From the NCBI RefSeq assembly GCF_026213295.1, contig NC_079426.1, positions 12,826,264 through 12,890,263 of the forward strand: a stretch of 64,000 nt of DNA, written 5' to 3'. Below, piece by piece: positions 1-22,700 of the stretch. Position 1 is the first letter of the stretch. The number at the start of each line of letters is the position of its first letter. Below the pieces are notes generated by a model, which saw only the letters and a program-made list of their open reading frames with translations, searched no databases and was not told the DNA's origin. Origin of the DNA: Gadus chalcogrammus (Eukaryota > Chordata > Actinopteri > Gadiformes > Gadidae). A program made the translations under genes and the position numbers.

Positions 1-1224
1 TGTTCAACCCCGAGGCCTGTGCAAGCGTGCTGAGGTATCTGTCACTGAGAGCGGGGGGGCCACCCAAACGCAGGCCGCAGGCTGTACGGGGCTGAGGGGT
101 CTAGGGGGGACTGCAGGGACCTGGGTGACGAAACCATGACCGGGGGAGGCTGTATTTCTCCCCTTTCCACACCTCAGAGTCGGGCCGCTGCGCTGCACAC
201 ACAGCTCCTGCTCTGGAAAATGCACAGCCGGTTCCCTGGCCATAGAGAGGGCCTATGGAGGGCTTGTTGTGAATTCTCTCTTTTAAAAGCATGAGCAACA
301 TTAAAGGATCCGGGTAGAAAATTTGGATTTCATGGAAACTGTACATTTCAGATTCTTGGTTGATGCGATAAGTTGATGGCATTTATTTACCCGTAAGACC
401 TTATTTAGGGTGAAAGCCTAAACCTCCATTTCCATCAGTGTCTAACATCTGACAGAGTACAGAGTTGTGACCACATGCAAACTGTTGCAAAATGTACATA
501 TAAACGCTTATATAATAGGTTTACTTTTGCCAATTGGACTGACATGATTGTCTGTTTTAATTAATTATTATCGAGTCAATGTATGAGATTCGTTATGTTA
601 TTTTATTACCAATCTCCCCCGCGTGTAGACCGACGTTTAATATTAAAAAGGTAAGATCGTAACGGTATTTTTATTGCATGGAGTGGACTAACGCTTACAG
701 CTCCTCTTAATATTAGGAGATGCCCAAAGTGAAAGTGGAGGTGACTCAAAAGGTTGTGTCAAAGCAAACAAAAGGAAAGGAAAATAGGCTGCCTACGGAC
801 TTCAATCACCGTGGAAGAGGTTGTTAGTGTAGCTGTGGAAGTGGTCAATTAAAGGGCAAACCGGGGCCAAACAACTGTTTTACACAACAGATGGTAAAGG
901 AGAGTGCGACTCAGGGTTATACCTACAAAGTAATGTAAAGTGAGTGGATCTGAAAACGCAATGTGTTGTTAAGGAGGAGACATCGTGCAGGTGTCCCTAA
1001 ATACAAAAGTAAGAATGCATTTCTCGCTTTGTGTGTGAGCCTTATTGGTCATATAAAAATGCACCATGTCAACTGCATGGGGTTCTAATGCCAGTTAACT
1101 TTTTTTTTTTTTAAGTCAAGACTTAAAAAAAAGGTCTTGACGAGAGTGCATGAAGTAACCTATTGCAAATGTTATCATCAAAGTTGCACCTCGTGTGGCC
1201 AAGCATTTAATAAGTAGCATAGTA
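1..1224. other. col13a1 intron 1, no recognisable exon
   Basis: This stretch should be intron 1 of the minus-strand collagen gene whose first exon lies at 1696-1998. I looked on the minus strand for the Cys-rich junction and Gly-X-Y codons of the next collagen exons and found none, so exon 2 is presumably beyond the left edge. The only structure seen is a short hairpin near 1117-1141, with arms GTCAAGAC and GTCTTGAC around an A-rich loop, beside a T-run. Confidence 0.5.
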
Positions 1225-1672
1225 CATACAATACACTCCCTCCCGCTCCCTCCGCTCAACCTCTGCTGGACTACTATGTATCCCCACATCACGACTCACT
1301 TCAATGGGTGCCCGGTCATTCAGCTGTTCAGCACCCAGGCTCTGGAACTCCCTCCCCCCACACATAAAACAGTCAGACACCATTACAACCTTCAAGTCAC
1401 AACTCAAAACTCACCTGTTCAAACTCGCACACAACGTCTAACTGATCACTGTTTTGTTTGTTTTTTTTTTTTTTTTTTTTTGTTTTGTTTTGTCTTGTTT
1501 TTGTTTTATTTATTTCTTATTGCTTATGTTTATTTATTTATTTATTTATTTATTTTTTTCCACAATGTCTTGTTTTTTAAAAAATGTATGATGACTATAT
1601 GCTCTGTAAGGTGACCTTGGGTGTTTTGAAAGGCGCCTCTAAATTAAATGTATTATTATTATTATTATTACA
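1225..1672 (+). mobile_element. L2-like LINE 3' end fragment with (ATT)n tail
   Basis: The plus strand carries the decayed C-terminal end of a non-LTR retrotransposon reverse transcriptase. A reading of the type 'lfstqAlELPPpthK' and then 'lqvttqnsPVQTRTQR' matches the usual 'ap.LWNsLP..iK ... FKs.LKTHLF' ending of fish L2/CR1 elements, with frameshifts. It is followed by T-rich sequence and then GGCGCCTCTAAATTAAATGT running into (ATT)n, which is the typical 3' tail of teleost L2 elements. The element is 5'-truncated, as is normal for LINEs. It ends only about 24 bp from the splice donor of col13a1 exon 1 and is antisense to that gene. The family assignment rests on remembered hallmarks, not on an alignment. 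Confidence 0.6.
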
Positions 1673-1695
1673 TCTTTGCGACCATCGGCGCTTAC

Positions 1696-1998
1696 CTCTT
1701 CCAGAATCCGGTCAAGACGGGCCAGGATAACGGGTTCCACCTGCTCCGAGGACATCCATGCGGTGACCTGCGAGTCCCGCTGCTGCTCCAGGCTGAATAT
1801 CCGTGACTGCAATTCCGACGTCCGCAGAAAGACCGCCATGCAAACTCCCAGAGACAAGAGGCTTAAAATTATACAAATTGTCAGGCCGGCAAAATCTCCA
1901 AAGTTTCTCCAAAGCGGCTTCTTGCAAGCGTCCTTGTCGTCACAAGTCCTCCGCACTTTGGGGTGACCGGTAGCTCTCCACTGTTGTTCCTCTTCCAT
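1696..1998 (-). CDS. col13a1: collagen XIII alpha 1 chain, first coding exon (gene continues off the left edge)
   Basis: This is the N-terminal 101 codons of a type II transmembrane collagen, a homotrimeric cell-surface protein of focal adhesions and the neuromuscular junction. The exon starts at ATG (1998, reading leftward) and ends in GAAGAG followed by donor GTAAGC at 1695, in phase 0. A charged cytoplasmic head (residues 1-35, with a CDDKDACKK stretch) precedes a membrane segment at about 36-58 (FAGLTICIILSLLSLGVCM...). Next comes a coiled-coil start, LRTSELQSRIFSLEQQR, and then ILARLDRILEE. In human COL13A1 the equivalent block reads FRTAELQARVLRLE...ILGRVNQLLDE. Collagens XXIII and XXV share this layout but match less well. 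Neighbourhood to macroh2a2, as in human 10q22.1, supports collagen XIII. No Gly-X-Y repeats are inside the window, so the family is inferred from the head, membrane segment and coiled coil. Confidence 0.8.
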
Positions 1999-3060
<1,062 letters not shown>

Positions 3061-3283
3061 TCTTTTCAGCCCCGATCCATGAGGGAAAATACATAAACAT
3101 ATCTGAAAATAAAGTTACACGCTGGGTTGTATTTAGAGTAGTTAGAAGCAACTTTACAAACTTTTTTTATTGAACTTATTTTGCCAGATTTAGTATGTAT
3201 ATTCATATTCTTTGAAGTTTACTTAATATAATTATCTTAAAGCATTAATCTTGAATCACAACATAGGCATACAAAATAGAGAG

Positions 3284-6478
<3,195 letters not shown>

Positions 6479-8550
6479 GTGTTTGAAGGTTAGTAAGATT
6501 TAGGATCTTCCAAATGAACGTGTCCGTCTGTGAGAGCCACCTTGGGTGGTAAGAGTGTAACAGAGAGGATGGAGGACAGAAAGAATGAGGCAATTTCCAC
6601 ACTAAATGATGGAACCCAATAATAGTGCTGGGACCCAGGGTTAATAAAAACGCACGACACATTCTGCCACCAGAAACACAGCTGGGAAGTGAGTTTGAGA
6701 GCCAGTGGCCAGGAGCATGCAGTGAAGGCGACTGTGTAGAACTTCATCTACTTGGGAGGCAGACAATCACAGCATAGAAGCATACAAGTGTCTTACCACC
6801 TGGTCACACTTCACAGGGGTTTGTTCTATTGTATTTCATTTATAACCAACTATTTTATATCTTTTAACTCTTTGCACTCCTCTCTACCTTTAAATTATGC
6901 CAATGCCAATTTAATTCTAAAGCCTTTTGACAGGTAAGTAGAGCTTAGCAGTGAAAGATCCTTTAAAAGGTTTAAAATACAATAAGATCTATGATAGACA
7001 CCAAGACTATGAACTATATTATAGTGCCTACAATACAGAAGAGGCTATAGGATCAGCACTGTTTTTGCTGAGCGGTGACTGAACGTATGGGAAAGGAGAG
7101 GGTAAATGTCTCAAGGTCAAAGAGCGAGAGAGAGAGGGATGTCCAAGCTGGCCCAGGGCTAATCACTGGTAATTACCTGCAGGTGTGTCCGGAAAGGGGC
7201 CGCGTCCTTTGACTGAGTGGACAAATGTGTCTGTCGTATCACTTGAGGTCCATATAGATCTGGCTGAATGAGATGGAAGCCAGCCTGGTGGACCACCATG
7301 AAACCACCACCAGCATTTCATTAAATGACCCCGCCCTGGCAAATTAGAGTCCATACATTTAGCATAACGAGGTCAATTAATAATTTTTTAGTGCTACTTA
7401 GTGAGTGTAATGGTATCCCTACTTAATTGTAATATGCTCGGCAGTTGTAAGAAATGGAAATGTCTCCTGTAAAACATCTGGATTGAGTTGGACTGTTTTA
7501 TCAAAAGCGTTCATGTAAAAAAAATTGAAGACAAAGATTTGTACGTAAAGCGAATATTTTCTCAGCATATGGATGCTGTTGGGTGTAACTTTGAGTGGTT
7601 TTGCCCATTATTGTTCCATCTGGCATGACCTAGTGCAGTCTGGCTCAGACCTGCCCTCCCACAGCCCACACAGTCAAACACCATCAACTTCTCCGCTGCG
7701 GGCATCCTTGTCTTTTCCATTAATCTGCTTCTAATCACCTACAGAGCCAACGGAATAACGGCTTAATAATGACTGCAAAATCAGTTTGCAGATATTTTTA
7801 TCCAAAGTGGCTTAGAGTGAATTTATTTGGAATCATGAAATTAACAAGCTGGGTCACCGCTTAATGATGACTAACAGATAGACTGTGAACATTGAGGCAG
7901 AAACACAGAGAATTTGGGCTTGGAGTTCAACACCATCCCATTCCCAAAGACCCGCCCTCCTCCTCACAGAACACAAATAACCCTCCAGAAGAAGAGCCAA
8001 AGTGCTTCTTGCTCATCTCCTCCACCACCTCCTCCTCCTCCTCCTCCTCCACTTCCATCTGGTGGACCACTGTATCAAGAAATTGTGGTTTCTAAATGTC
8101 TAAATTATAACCCATGGGTTCCTCTACCGGGTGATTAGACGGTGAGGCTGCACTGGATCAAAGCAACGCGTCGTGATGCTGGATGGACGACCATGAGCTC
8201 ATCAGGTCCCGAGTTCCCGCTCTCTGCACCCATGCGTGTCCAAGCCGTGTCAGGCACACCGTTCGCAGTACGGTAGCACATGCCCAAAACGGCCAGCCTG
8301 TCAGGCGTGCACGGTTCACCGCATGTGGCACGCCACACCTGCATGCAATCATAACACTCAGACTGTGCTACCCTACCCCAGTTGAGAATCGGTGGCAATA
8401 ATTTGCAACAATGTGGATAGTGTGTTCACAAGGTCTCAGGAGTACCTTATGTGTTTTCTTTAACTCTGTTCTTTGGTTAACAGCTTTCTGGATCTTGGAT
8501 TTTGGGGGGGGAGGGGGGTCCCTTTCTGGCAGCTTTGTTCTTTACTGTTT
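6479..8550. other. intergenic, no gene recognised
   Basis: No recognisable protein or RNA gene. A (CTC)n run lies at about 8029-8052. A locally GC- and CpG-richer patch at about 8140-8400 reads open on both strands over some 70-90 codons, but I recognise no family in any frame. Confidence 0.45.
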
Positions 8551-8560
8551 CAGACAGACC

Positions 8561-8599
<39 letters not shown>

Positions 8600-8635
8600 C
8601 GACCGACCGACCGACCGACCGACAGACAGACAGAC
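8551..8635. repeat. (GACA)n(GACC)n tetranucleotide microsatellite
   Basis: GACA units, then a block of GACC units, then GACA units again, which suggests a point change spread by slippage or unequal exchange. Confidence 0.95.
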
Positions 8636-9671
8636 ACTGACACACTTTCAGCAATTCGCAGTGCAGCCCCTGTGCCTCAGTGCTCACTCCTCCACATGCA
8701 CACTGGCCTGTGCACAGCTCTTGTGGTTTTCTCACTCTTCTATAATTAGGTAGCTCCACCCTCCATGTTATTTTCTTTGGGGAGATTAAATTATTACCGA
8801 CATCCACGTCAGATAAATTACAGGCCGTGCTCTGCATTTATGGTCAGATCGTTTGGTTTGCGCTGCCCTTAAGCGAGGAGCTGGGCCCCAGCTCGGGCTC
8901 CCCGTCCACGGGCCTGGCACCTGCCCCTACCCCATGGCGTCTCCAGCAGGCCCATGAACACCAAGGCTTTTTCCACTTTGGCACGTCGTCTTTGGCCAGC
9001 CAGCTGTTGAAAGGGTATGGTTGTTGGTTGCATGGCATTCACACTGGGCTGCACGTACGATTACACTTGGCTACACTGAAGAACTGTTTGCATTTTTTTT
9101 CATTACATTTGCACAGTTACACAAAGCTGGTCCACTGAGCAGTTTAGACTCCTCTACTGCTACAGCAAGACCACCACCTCGAAGCTGTTGTTTGGAAAGT
9201 TGAAGAAATTCCTATGTAACATTTCAAAAAAATACAAAGGACCCTCTTCAAGGTCCAAAAGGTCTTTAAAAATCCTCTACTAACGACGTTTGTTGAGTGT
9301 GTTGTGCTCCTCCCCCTGGCATTGGTGTGGCAGACCTTAGAGAGGGTCTCAAGACAGGCACAGCTCGCCAAACACGATCCCTGCCGCTCCCTTCCTTCTC
9401 CTGACCTTCTCAAAGTAAGAGCCACATGGTCATTAGACAACTGTGTTGTCGTCCACGCGCCCCCCTCCCCCCCCCACATACACACACCCGCCCCACCCCG
9501 ACCATCAACCTGGTGAGGCTCAACACTAATAATGTGCGAGCGAGGAACAAATTACAACCAGCTTGCCTGAGGTTTTCTAGAAAGTGGAAGGAGTCGTTAA
9601 ATGCAGATGTGCAGCAACAATCTCTTTAATGAAGCAAGAAAAACAAGCCAAGAGAGTGCATGAGTGCATGA
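8636..9671. other. intergenic, no gene recognised
   Basis: No conserved coding motif was seen. It contains a C-rich run (about 9463-9476) with adjoining CACACA. Confidence 0.45.
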
Positions 9672-9710
9672 GTGTGCGCGCGTGCGTGCGCGCGTGCGTG
9701 CGTGCGTGCG
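9672..9710. repeat. (GTGC/GC)n alternating purine-pyrimidine tract
   Basis: GTGCGCGCGTGCGTGCGCGC-type sequence, able in principle to form Z-DNA. The hAT transposon at 9716 is inserted at its right edge. Confidence 0.9.
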
Positions 9711-10048
9711 GTGGTTAGGGTTGCCAACCGTCCCGTAAAATACGGAATCGTCCCTTATTTGGCAATTAAATGTTGCGTCCCGTATTGAACCAATACGGGA
9801 CGTAATTTGTTCCGTATTTCCATAAATCTCCAATACACATGTCTGTCACACACACAAATACTAAATCTAACAATGATCAAAACAAAACACAGGGAATACG
9901 GTACTACGGTCAGCAAAATTGTCGCGGCGGGATCTACGCAAGACCCGCTCCGGTCATCTGTGTGTATGCGCATGCGTGTGGTGGTCACGGTTGCCTAGCG
10001 ACAGACACCACACACCGGCGCTGCTCACAAAACCCGCGCCTTTTAAAA

Positions 10049-10342
10049 ATGCCCACTACACCCGGTACTCCACCACGTCCTCAAAAGCGTAAACGCTTGC
10101 AGAAATACGGACGTGAGTGGGAAGACGCACATCCTTGGCTGGACAGCGTCAGTGGAGATGTTTACAAGGCAAGTTGTAAAATATGTCGGCGAGTGTTTTC
10201 AGTGGCGCACGGTGGTCTGTCTGACATCAGACAGCATGCAACAGGAGAGCAACACTGCAGACACGAAAGATCACAGAAGACCCAAGCGTCAGTGTCACAG
10301 TTCTTCATACCCCAATCATCTCCTGAGGTTGATACGGTATGA
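10049..10342 (+). pseudogene. hAT transposase N-terminal zinc-finger (BED/TTF-type) remnant
   Basis: An open frame of 97 codons begins at ATG 10049 with a basic, proline-rich head (TPPRPQKRKRLQKYGREW). A zinc-finger-like core follows, SCKICRRVF...GLSDIRQHATGEQHCR: two Cys (CKIC) and later two His (H-A-T-G-E-Q-H), the spacing expected of the BED/TTF-type fingers that lead many hAT transposases. It closes with QASVSQFF, also typical of these proteins. The frame ends at TGA 10340-10342, but a plausible donor (ACG|GTATGA, at 10337) precedes the stop. The RNase-H-like catalytic domain is absent, so this is a transposase fragment or, if spliced to 10626, a small finger-plus-dimerisation protein. 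Confidence 0.75.
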
Positions 10343-10625
10343 GACATTATGTTGTGATTGATTTCCTATCTGGTTGTGCTTTTGCCAGAACATCGCAGTG
10401 CATGGGCAGAGCCTATTTTAGTAAACTGTTGTGGTTTGATTGATGTTTAGGATGTTGAGTTTCAAAAGTTGAATGAACGACCATTTATTTAATATACAGA
10501 AGTATATAAATATTATATATGGCCACTTAAAGAACAAATCATACTAATGGATTAACAGTTAATAAATAAATAAATACATTTGTTAAAAGAAAACCTTTAT
10601 TCTTTAATATACATACATTTCCTAG

Positions 10626-10850
10626 ATCATCCCAGCATCCACTGGATGTGTGGAAAGGATCTTCTCCAGAATGGCCAACAAATGGAGTGAATGCAGGAAC
10701 AGGTGCTCCACAGAGCTCATGAGAAGTGAGCTCCTGATCACTCTCAACTTTGAGCAGTCCTGTTCAGAGTTTTACAACAGCGCTTTGAAAGACAAAGAGT
10801 TACTCAGTGCTGCAAGGAGTAACAAGAAGTACACCTGGAAAAAGAAGTAA
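10626..10850 (+). pseudogene. hAT transposase C-terminal dimerisation domain remnant
   Basis: Starting right after an acceptor-like CCTAG, the frame reads IIPASTGCVERIFSRM, the conserved start of the hAT C-terminal dimerisation region ('PASSaasERvFS' in relatives). It goes on through LLITLNFEQSCSEFYN to a basic end (NKKYTWKKK) and a TAA stop. The frame is phase-compatible with the donor at 10337, so a 289-bp intron (10337-10625) would fuse the zinc finger directly to this domain. Whether the gap is a true intron or the scar of an internal deletion cannot be told from sequence alone. Confidence 0.75.
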
Positions 10851-11278
10851 CAGTTTTGAGGGGAGGAGTAATGATTTGCACTTTCTTTTTTTACATAAGT
10901 TTATAAGTGTTTTTGTTGTTTATTTGTACTGGTTTTTTTTGTAAATTTTTTCAAAGAGTCCCTATAGTTATGCACTTAAAAAGTAACATGAAGTTCTCAG
11001 TTTATTTAGTTTATATTTTAAAAGTTCATTGCTGCACACGCCACACAAAGAGATTTCATTCAAGATTTAATTGACTGCACTTTATAAGAGAATGTTATGT
11101 GGTAATAAAGCATTTCAAGCTTTAAGTATGACTAATTGCTTTCTTGATCAACCCTTTACTAAAAACACCAGCACAAAATAAAACATACCACTAATGCGGG
11201 CGCCCCGCCCCACAGGAGTCGGCCCGTGGTGGGCGTCCCTTATTTTAATTTCTGAAAGTTGGCAACCCTAGCGGTGGT

Positions 11279-17634
<6,356 letters not shown>

Positions 17635-19660
17635 TGAATGTATGAATGGTTCTGTGCGTGCGCACGTGCATACACAGACACATGTTCAACCATCTCCAAC
17701 ATTAGCTTCAAAGTCAAGAATTTGGTTAGCATCCCTGAATGGCCTCATCACTAGAAGGTACCTCTATTAGAAAACAACTGGGGCCAAGATTAACCAAAAT
17801 AAATCATATCCTGGCATATCCATAATACAAACACATGTCTTAACGAGACACTTTTCAGAGATATCCCCAACAAACACCAAACCATCGCTGACATATTGCC
17901 CTACTTCACAGTTTAACACGGTTGTTAATCATTTTTACAAGCAAAGTGTATATTAGTGAGCGCTGGACCAACCGCCCGCTACGGTTTCCAAAAGGAGGTT
18001 TTAAAGCCTGTGAGCCATGTTAGCCATGAGAGGTAGCAACACTATACCCCAGCGGAGGCTTGAGCAGTAGCCAGGCGCAGTAAGCAGAGACCCGTGCGAC
18101 TAAGTGACTGTTAATCTCTCACTAATGAGCAATCTGTTATACGTTGAAAACTTAAAATCTGGGTTTTCACAGGATGCGACCACGCATGTCTTTTGCTCTC
18201 CAAGACTGGAAATACCTTGCCTGAATCGGAACGATTCTGAAATCAAACAGATCAGATATAGGATTTTTTTGTTTTCCCGGCATTCAAATCTGTAAATATT
18301 TGCAGGAAAATTCAAAGCATTTGGAGCCGCAGAAGATCCAGTCCTAGAGTGGGGAGGGGAGGGGACACGTCAGAGAGTTGACATGCGCATCCTGCGGGGT
18401 CTATCAACTGTTGCTTTCAATAAAAGCTGGATGAAGATTTCATTTCTGTACTGTTCCAAGGCCCATCCTCCCAGAGCTGTGTTTGTTGACTCAGGTGCGG
18501 ATTGCCTCATTAATGACAAGGCCAGTAGCTTATGGCTGGTAATGATGGACGATTGATTCATTTGTCCTTTCAAAAGCCCCTGCACTTCAGTCATGTTTGT
18601 GCAGGGTAGTTCTTCCTCCTTCAATGTTGTTCTCCATGGAACACTTGATTATTATTAGTATGAGGTCAACAGATTTCTGCAGTGGAGATTTAAATAAGGT
18701 AAATCTAAACAATACTTGTTAGAAAATGACGTGGAATGAGCCAAACCTCCAATACATGCCTCATTCGTTGGTTGCAAGGAAATTATACATCTATTTTCTC
18801 TGCTCTTGTTGAAGCAACAACTTGCAATGCTTTCTGGGTAACTTTTCACACTCACCGCCAACAGAGAGCGTGTGGAAACGGTCTGCTAAGAAGGCAAGTG
18901 TCTGGGGGGCAAATATGTCACTATTCATCAATCACACACACATACACTCTGCATGTCACGGCCATGCATCCTGACATTTTGACAAAAACAAGAATTGGAA
19001 GCAACACGATATTTTCCTAATTACCATAACTGATGTTGAAGGCAGTTCATCAGCTGGATGTTAAACCGATTTTTCGCGATTGCACTCATAATATATGCTA
19101 TAGATGTGATATATATTCCTTGACCTTTATCAACACCCCTAAACTGATCTTGGGGGGCCCGCTACAAGGAACCATTTCCTCTCCTCTCACGCCTCAAAGC
19201 TAAACCACACAAACCCGTTCCAGCGTCAGTGACTTCCTACTGTTTGTGTTCCAATCGGAGGCCAGAGTGAGGGAGCTGGCGCTGCAGATAGCATCCGGAC
19301 AGTGACCCCACGCCAAACGACGTTACCAGGAACCCGTCGGTAAAACGCCAAGATAACGCCGGCCGAGACAGGGCCTGAAAGCCCAAATAAACACTGTTGT
19401 TAGTTTTGAAAAACAGTGGTGCGATAACATTAAGGAGAGGTGTATAAAAAGGTCTGACGTCGCAATAAATCTGTTAACATGCGGCTTAAGACCGTTGTAC
19501 ATTTTTCTCCAGGTGCTAAACATATTAGTTTCCTGAAAATTCCTTCTATTTAAGCGATACAGATTTTATTTTAGACCGTAGGACTATATTGCTGTCATCA
19601 CAGCTATACGGCAAACAGATCTGCTTCAAATAACAAATATTAAAGTAACAAAAATTGCTT
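17635..19660. other. intergenic, no gene recognised
   Basis: No supportable gene. Near 18480-18520 the plus strand reads VFVDSGADCLIND, resembling the active-site loop of a retrotransposon aspartic protease, but with no supporting context (see findings). Confidence 0.4.
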
Positions 19661-19721
19661 ACAGGCTAATAAGCTACACTGATGGTAATCCATCTAGCTT
19701 ACAGGCTAACCTACCCAGATG

Positions 19722-19760
19722 GCAATCAGTGTAGCTTAGAGGCTAAGCTACACTGATTGC
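19722..19760. repeat. perfect 18-bp inverted repeat with 3-bp spacer
   Basis: The left arm GCAATCAGTGTAGCTTAG (19722-19739) and right arm CTAAGCTACACTGATTGC (19743-19760) are exact reverse complements around AGG. Allowing one mismatch, the stem extends 4 bp further on each side (GATGGC / GCTATC). A third partial copy, AAGCTACACTGATGGTAATC, lies at 19671-19690. The function is unknown. Confidence 0.9.
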
Positions 19761-22700
19761 TATCAACCAGTGCTACAGGCCCAAATTGAGATGGGCTTTG
19801 TTGTGGGTGTAAAGTACCTCCACACTGAACAATACTAGACGGAGGACAATGACTACACACAGCTGGAACGGTATAAATAGCAGGGAATGGAGACGCTCTG
19901 TGACTTGCAGCATTGTAACAAAGAGAGATGTCGCCACCGCTGAGGAAAGGCCCGCCCAGAGCAGTGTCCCTGAGACGCCTGCTCAAAATTATCACCTCAT
20001 TGTCCCTGAACAGACAAGAGGTTGCCGCCTTTTGTGTCTTGAAAACTGTAAATTGCGTACAGTAATGATATCGATTTTGTGGCGCAATCCAGTTGGCGTC
20101 AGGCCAGAGAGAAGTCTATAAAAAGACGTGATATGACGCACTGAAACACAATAAAATCCTTGGTACAACAAAGCCAGAGCACATACACTTGTTATGTGTG
20201 TTGATAGTGAGGAAATCCTGCTGATTTGGGTCTTCTATCCTCACACCCAGTGATGGAAGTCCATACCATCTCAAGGCCTTTCTATTTTGATCTGGTACAT
20301 TTTGCAATCAAACACCTGCGATGGTTATCTAGCCAGGGCTGGTCTCTTTCATTTCCCAAATTTGGATGAAGGAAACAGGATGAGAAAGTTCATACAGCAG
20401 TGGGTGACAACAGCGTTGGCGGTGGTGTCAGTTTCTAAACAGCTAACAGGAACAGGGAATAGTGGGATAGTGTTGTGTGGCCAGGGTTTTCGATTGCCAG
20501 CTAAAAGGTATTGAGTTAAATCACCAATCCACCACAGCCTACCTGTCGGCATCCAAGAGGAGGATGCCTGCTCCTTAATTGAAGAATAAAACATATAGAC
20601 CCTACAGATACATATATAACATCTACTCTATGTTCAATCAAGGTCTTAGAAACACCTTTCGAACCCCTCACCAAAACTATAAACACAAAATTTTAAAAAT
20701 AATAATAACATATAGCCTGGACCCTGAAAAAACTCAAAATACTCATCTTTTGTTTCTGTAATGATCCAGAGGCAGAATATTACTAGATCAGAGTGAATAG
20801 TTCTACTTAATGGACAATATTCCTAGTAACAAGAGAATATTGTGCATGACAAAATTGCTTGTTAAGTGGGAATATTACTAATCAAGTGAGAATATGATTA
20901 ATTAATTGAGAACAATTGTAGTGAAGTGAAAATGTTCCCCTGAGCGTGATATGACAATTATATCAACAGCAAATAGTAGCTTTGATTAGAGGTAAACTTT
21001 TTCCATGTGTATATCCCAGCCACCGAAAGCACATGGGGAAAGCATTACCCCTAAGCACTTACTAATGGCTGCATAGGCCAGCGCTCCTAGCTGCCTTATT
21101 CTCTGGTGCTCCTGCTCCAAGTCTTTCCTGCTTCCGCTGCTACAATTATCTGTGGATTTCTTGGCTTTTGCTGCTGGACAAAGTTCAACATCAAAGTAGC
21201 CCTACCTGGCGTTCTAGCGATGGCTCTGCAGGCCGGAATCATCCGGAAGTATCGACATGACCTGGAAGATCACCGACTGCTGGTGGCCATGGCAACGGTC
21301 TCCTGGGCTACATGAGCGGGAGAGAGGGATACGTGTTGATTTATGGGTAAAACCTCAGCAGATGACAGGCTTACTGGCATCAACCTAATGCAGTTCCTTC
21401 ATCTCCTCTCACAAGGAGGATGTAACCAGGAGGTAAAAAAAAAATGAAAAAATGCTCATGACTTAATGCTGCTTGGTGGGTTGGAGGGGGGGATGGCCAT
21501 GAAACACTTATTTTCCTACTTGAGTTGGTGGTCTATAATTAAAGGTAAATCCTATGAAATGTAAATTAAGCAGAACGCAAGTTGTCCTTGGTTTCCTTCA
21601 TGCTAACATTACGGTTCAGCTAAAGTATTTAGCGCTTTTTAGCATCAGTTCGGCTCGGTCGATTCAATGTAGATGAAGCCCTCAGCCCATCCATGAAGCT
21701 TACCGCAACGATAAACACATTAAAATCGTAATTTATTAGTATGTCCGACAGTGCTGGCATATTTATTGTTTTGTTATAAATGCTTGTCTTTTATTCATGG
21801 TCTTTTCACTCTATTTCAACAGGAGTTCTCCCTATGTAAAGCACTCTGAATATCCTTTGGGTTTGTAGGGTGCTTTAGAAATAAATATAGTAATTTCCAG
21901 CAGTTGGGTCCATCAACATAATAGACTCAGTATTAGATCTTCAGGAGGAATAGTAATACAATTAGCACAAGCCTGTGCTATGATTTTCATTTTGAGACCT
22001 TCAATAACCAAAGTATTTCTCATAAGCCAGGAAACTGCTGCAACAGACACTGTGCTATATATACAAATCCATCAGCGTTGGTTGAAATGTGGCTGTTATG
22101 AATCTGTCTTAAATGGTTGGATTTCAATTGAAAGTCAGGGTTGTAGTTTATTGTGGACAGAATGTTCCCTGACCATTTCCTCTTGCTCCTGAATCAATCC
22201 AACTGTAATCTACAACACCTAATGTTCAAACTCACCTAACGGAAACCATACCAGGAATAGAAAGTCACACATCACTAGCTTTCTGTTAACAACAGCAGCC
22301 CATTCGAGACGTTCCCACCAGAATCACCTTAGATGAGACCCGCCGTCAAACTCTGAGATTTATTCTTCCATCGCGCCGTAGAGAGAACCCAGACTCAAAG
22401 TTTTCTCATAATCCTGTTAGGGAATCTGTTTACAGTCTCCCTGTGTGTGTCTGTGTGTGTTTCCTGAGAGAAAGTCCAAGACAAACAGAGAGATGCAGTC
22501 ACGGCTGGACAGGCTCAGAGCGCCTGGGAGCGGCGGTGTTCGGGCTGTGGAGGGCCAGCCAGGGGCAGGTGGCAGCAGGGGAGCAGGCGGGCCGCACATA
22601 GCATGACCTTAGTATGTTTGAAGATGGAGAAGGATGGCACTGTTTGGAGGAAGATATACACAGAGAAATCAATGCATTATAATGTAATATCAATACTATT

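Larger units (their letters stand above)
9716..11270 (+). mobile_element. hAT-superfamily DNA transposon, internally deleted, perfect TIRs and target duplication
   Basis: The left end reads TAGGGTTGCCAAC and the right end is its exact inverse, GTTGGCAACCCTA. An 8-bp target duplication GCGGTGGT flanks both ends (9708-9715 and 11271-11278). An 8-bp duplication and short inverted termini are hallmarks of the hAT superfamily. Inside are an N-terminal zinc-finger exon (10049-10336) and a C-terminal hAT dimerisation exon (10626-10850), but no catalytic middle. At 1555 bp it is far shorter than autonomous hAT elements, so it is a deletion derivative that would need transposase from elsewhere. An AATAAA near 11105 could serve as a poly(A) signal. 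Perfect ends and duplication suggest fairly recent insertion. Confidence 0.93.

Noticed and set aside
9710..9725. Telomere-like GGTTAGGGTT
   Set aside because: A single occurrence created by the junction of the hAT terminus with its target site.
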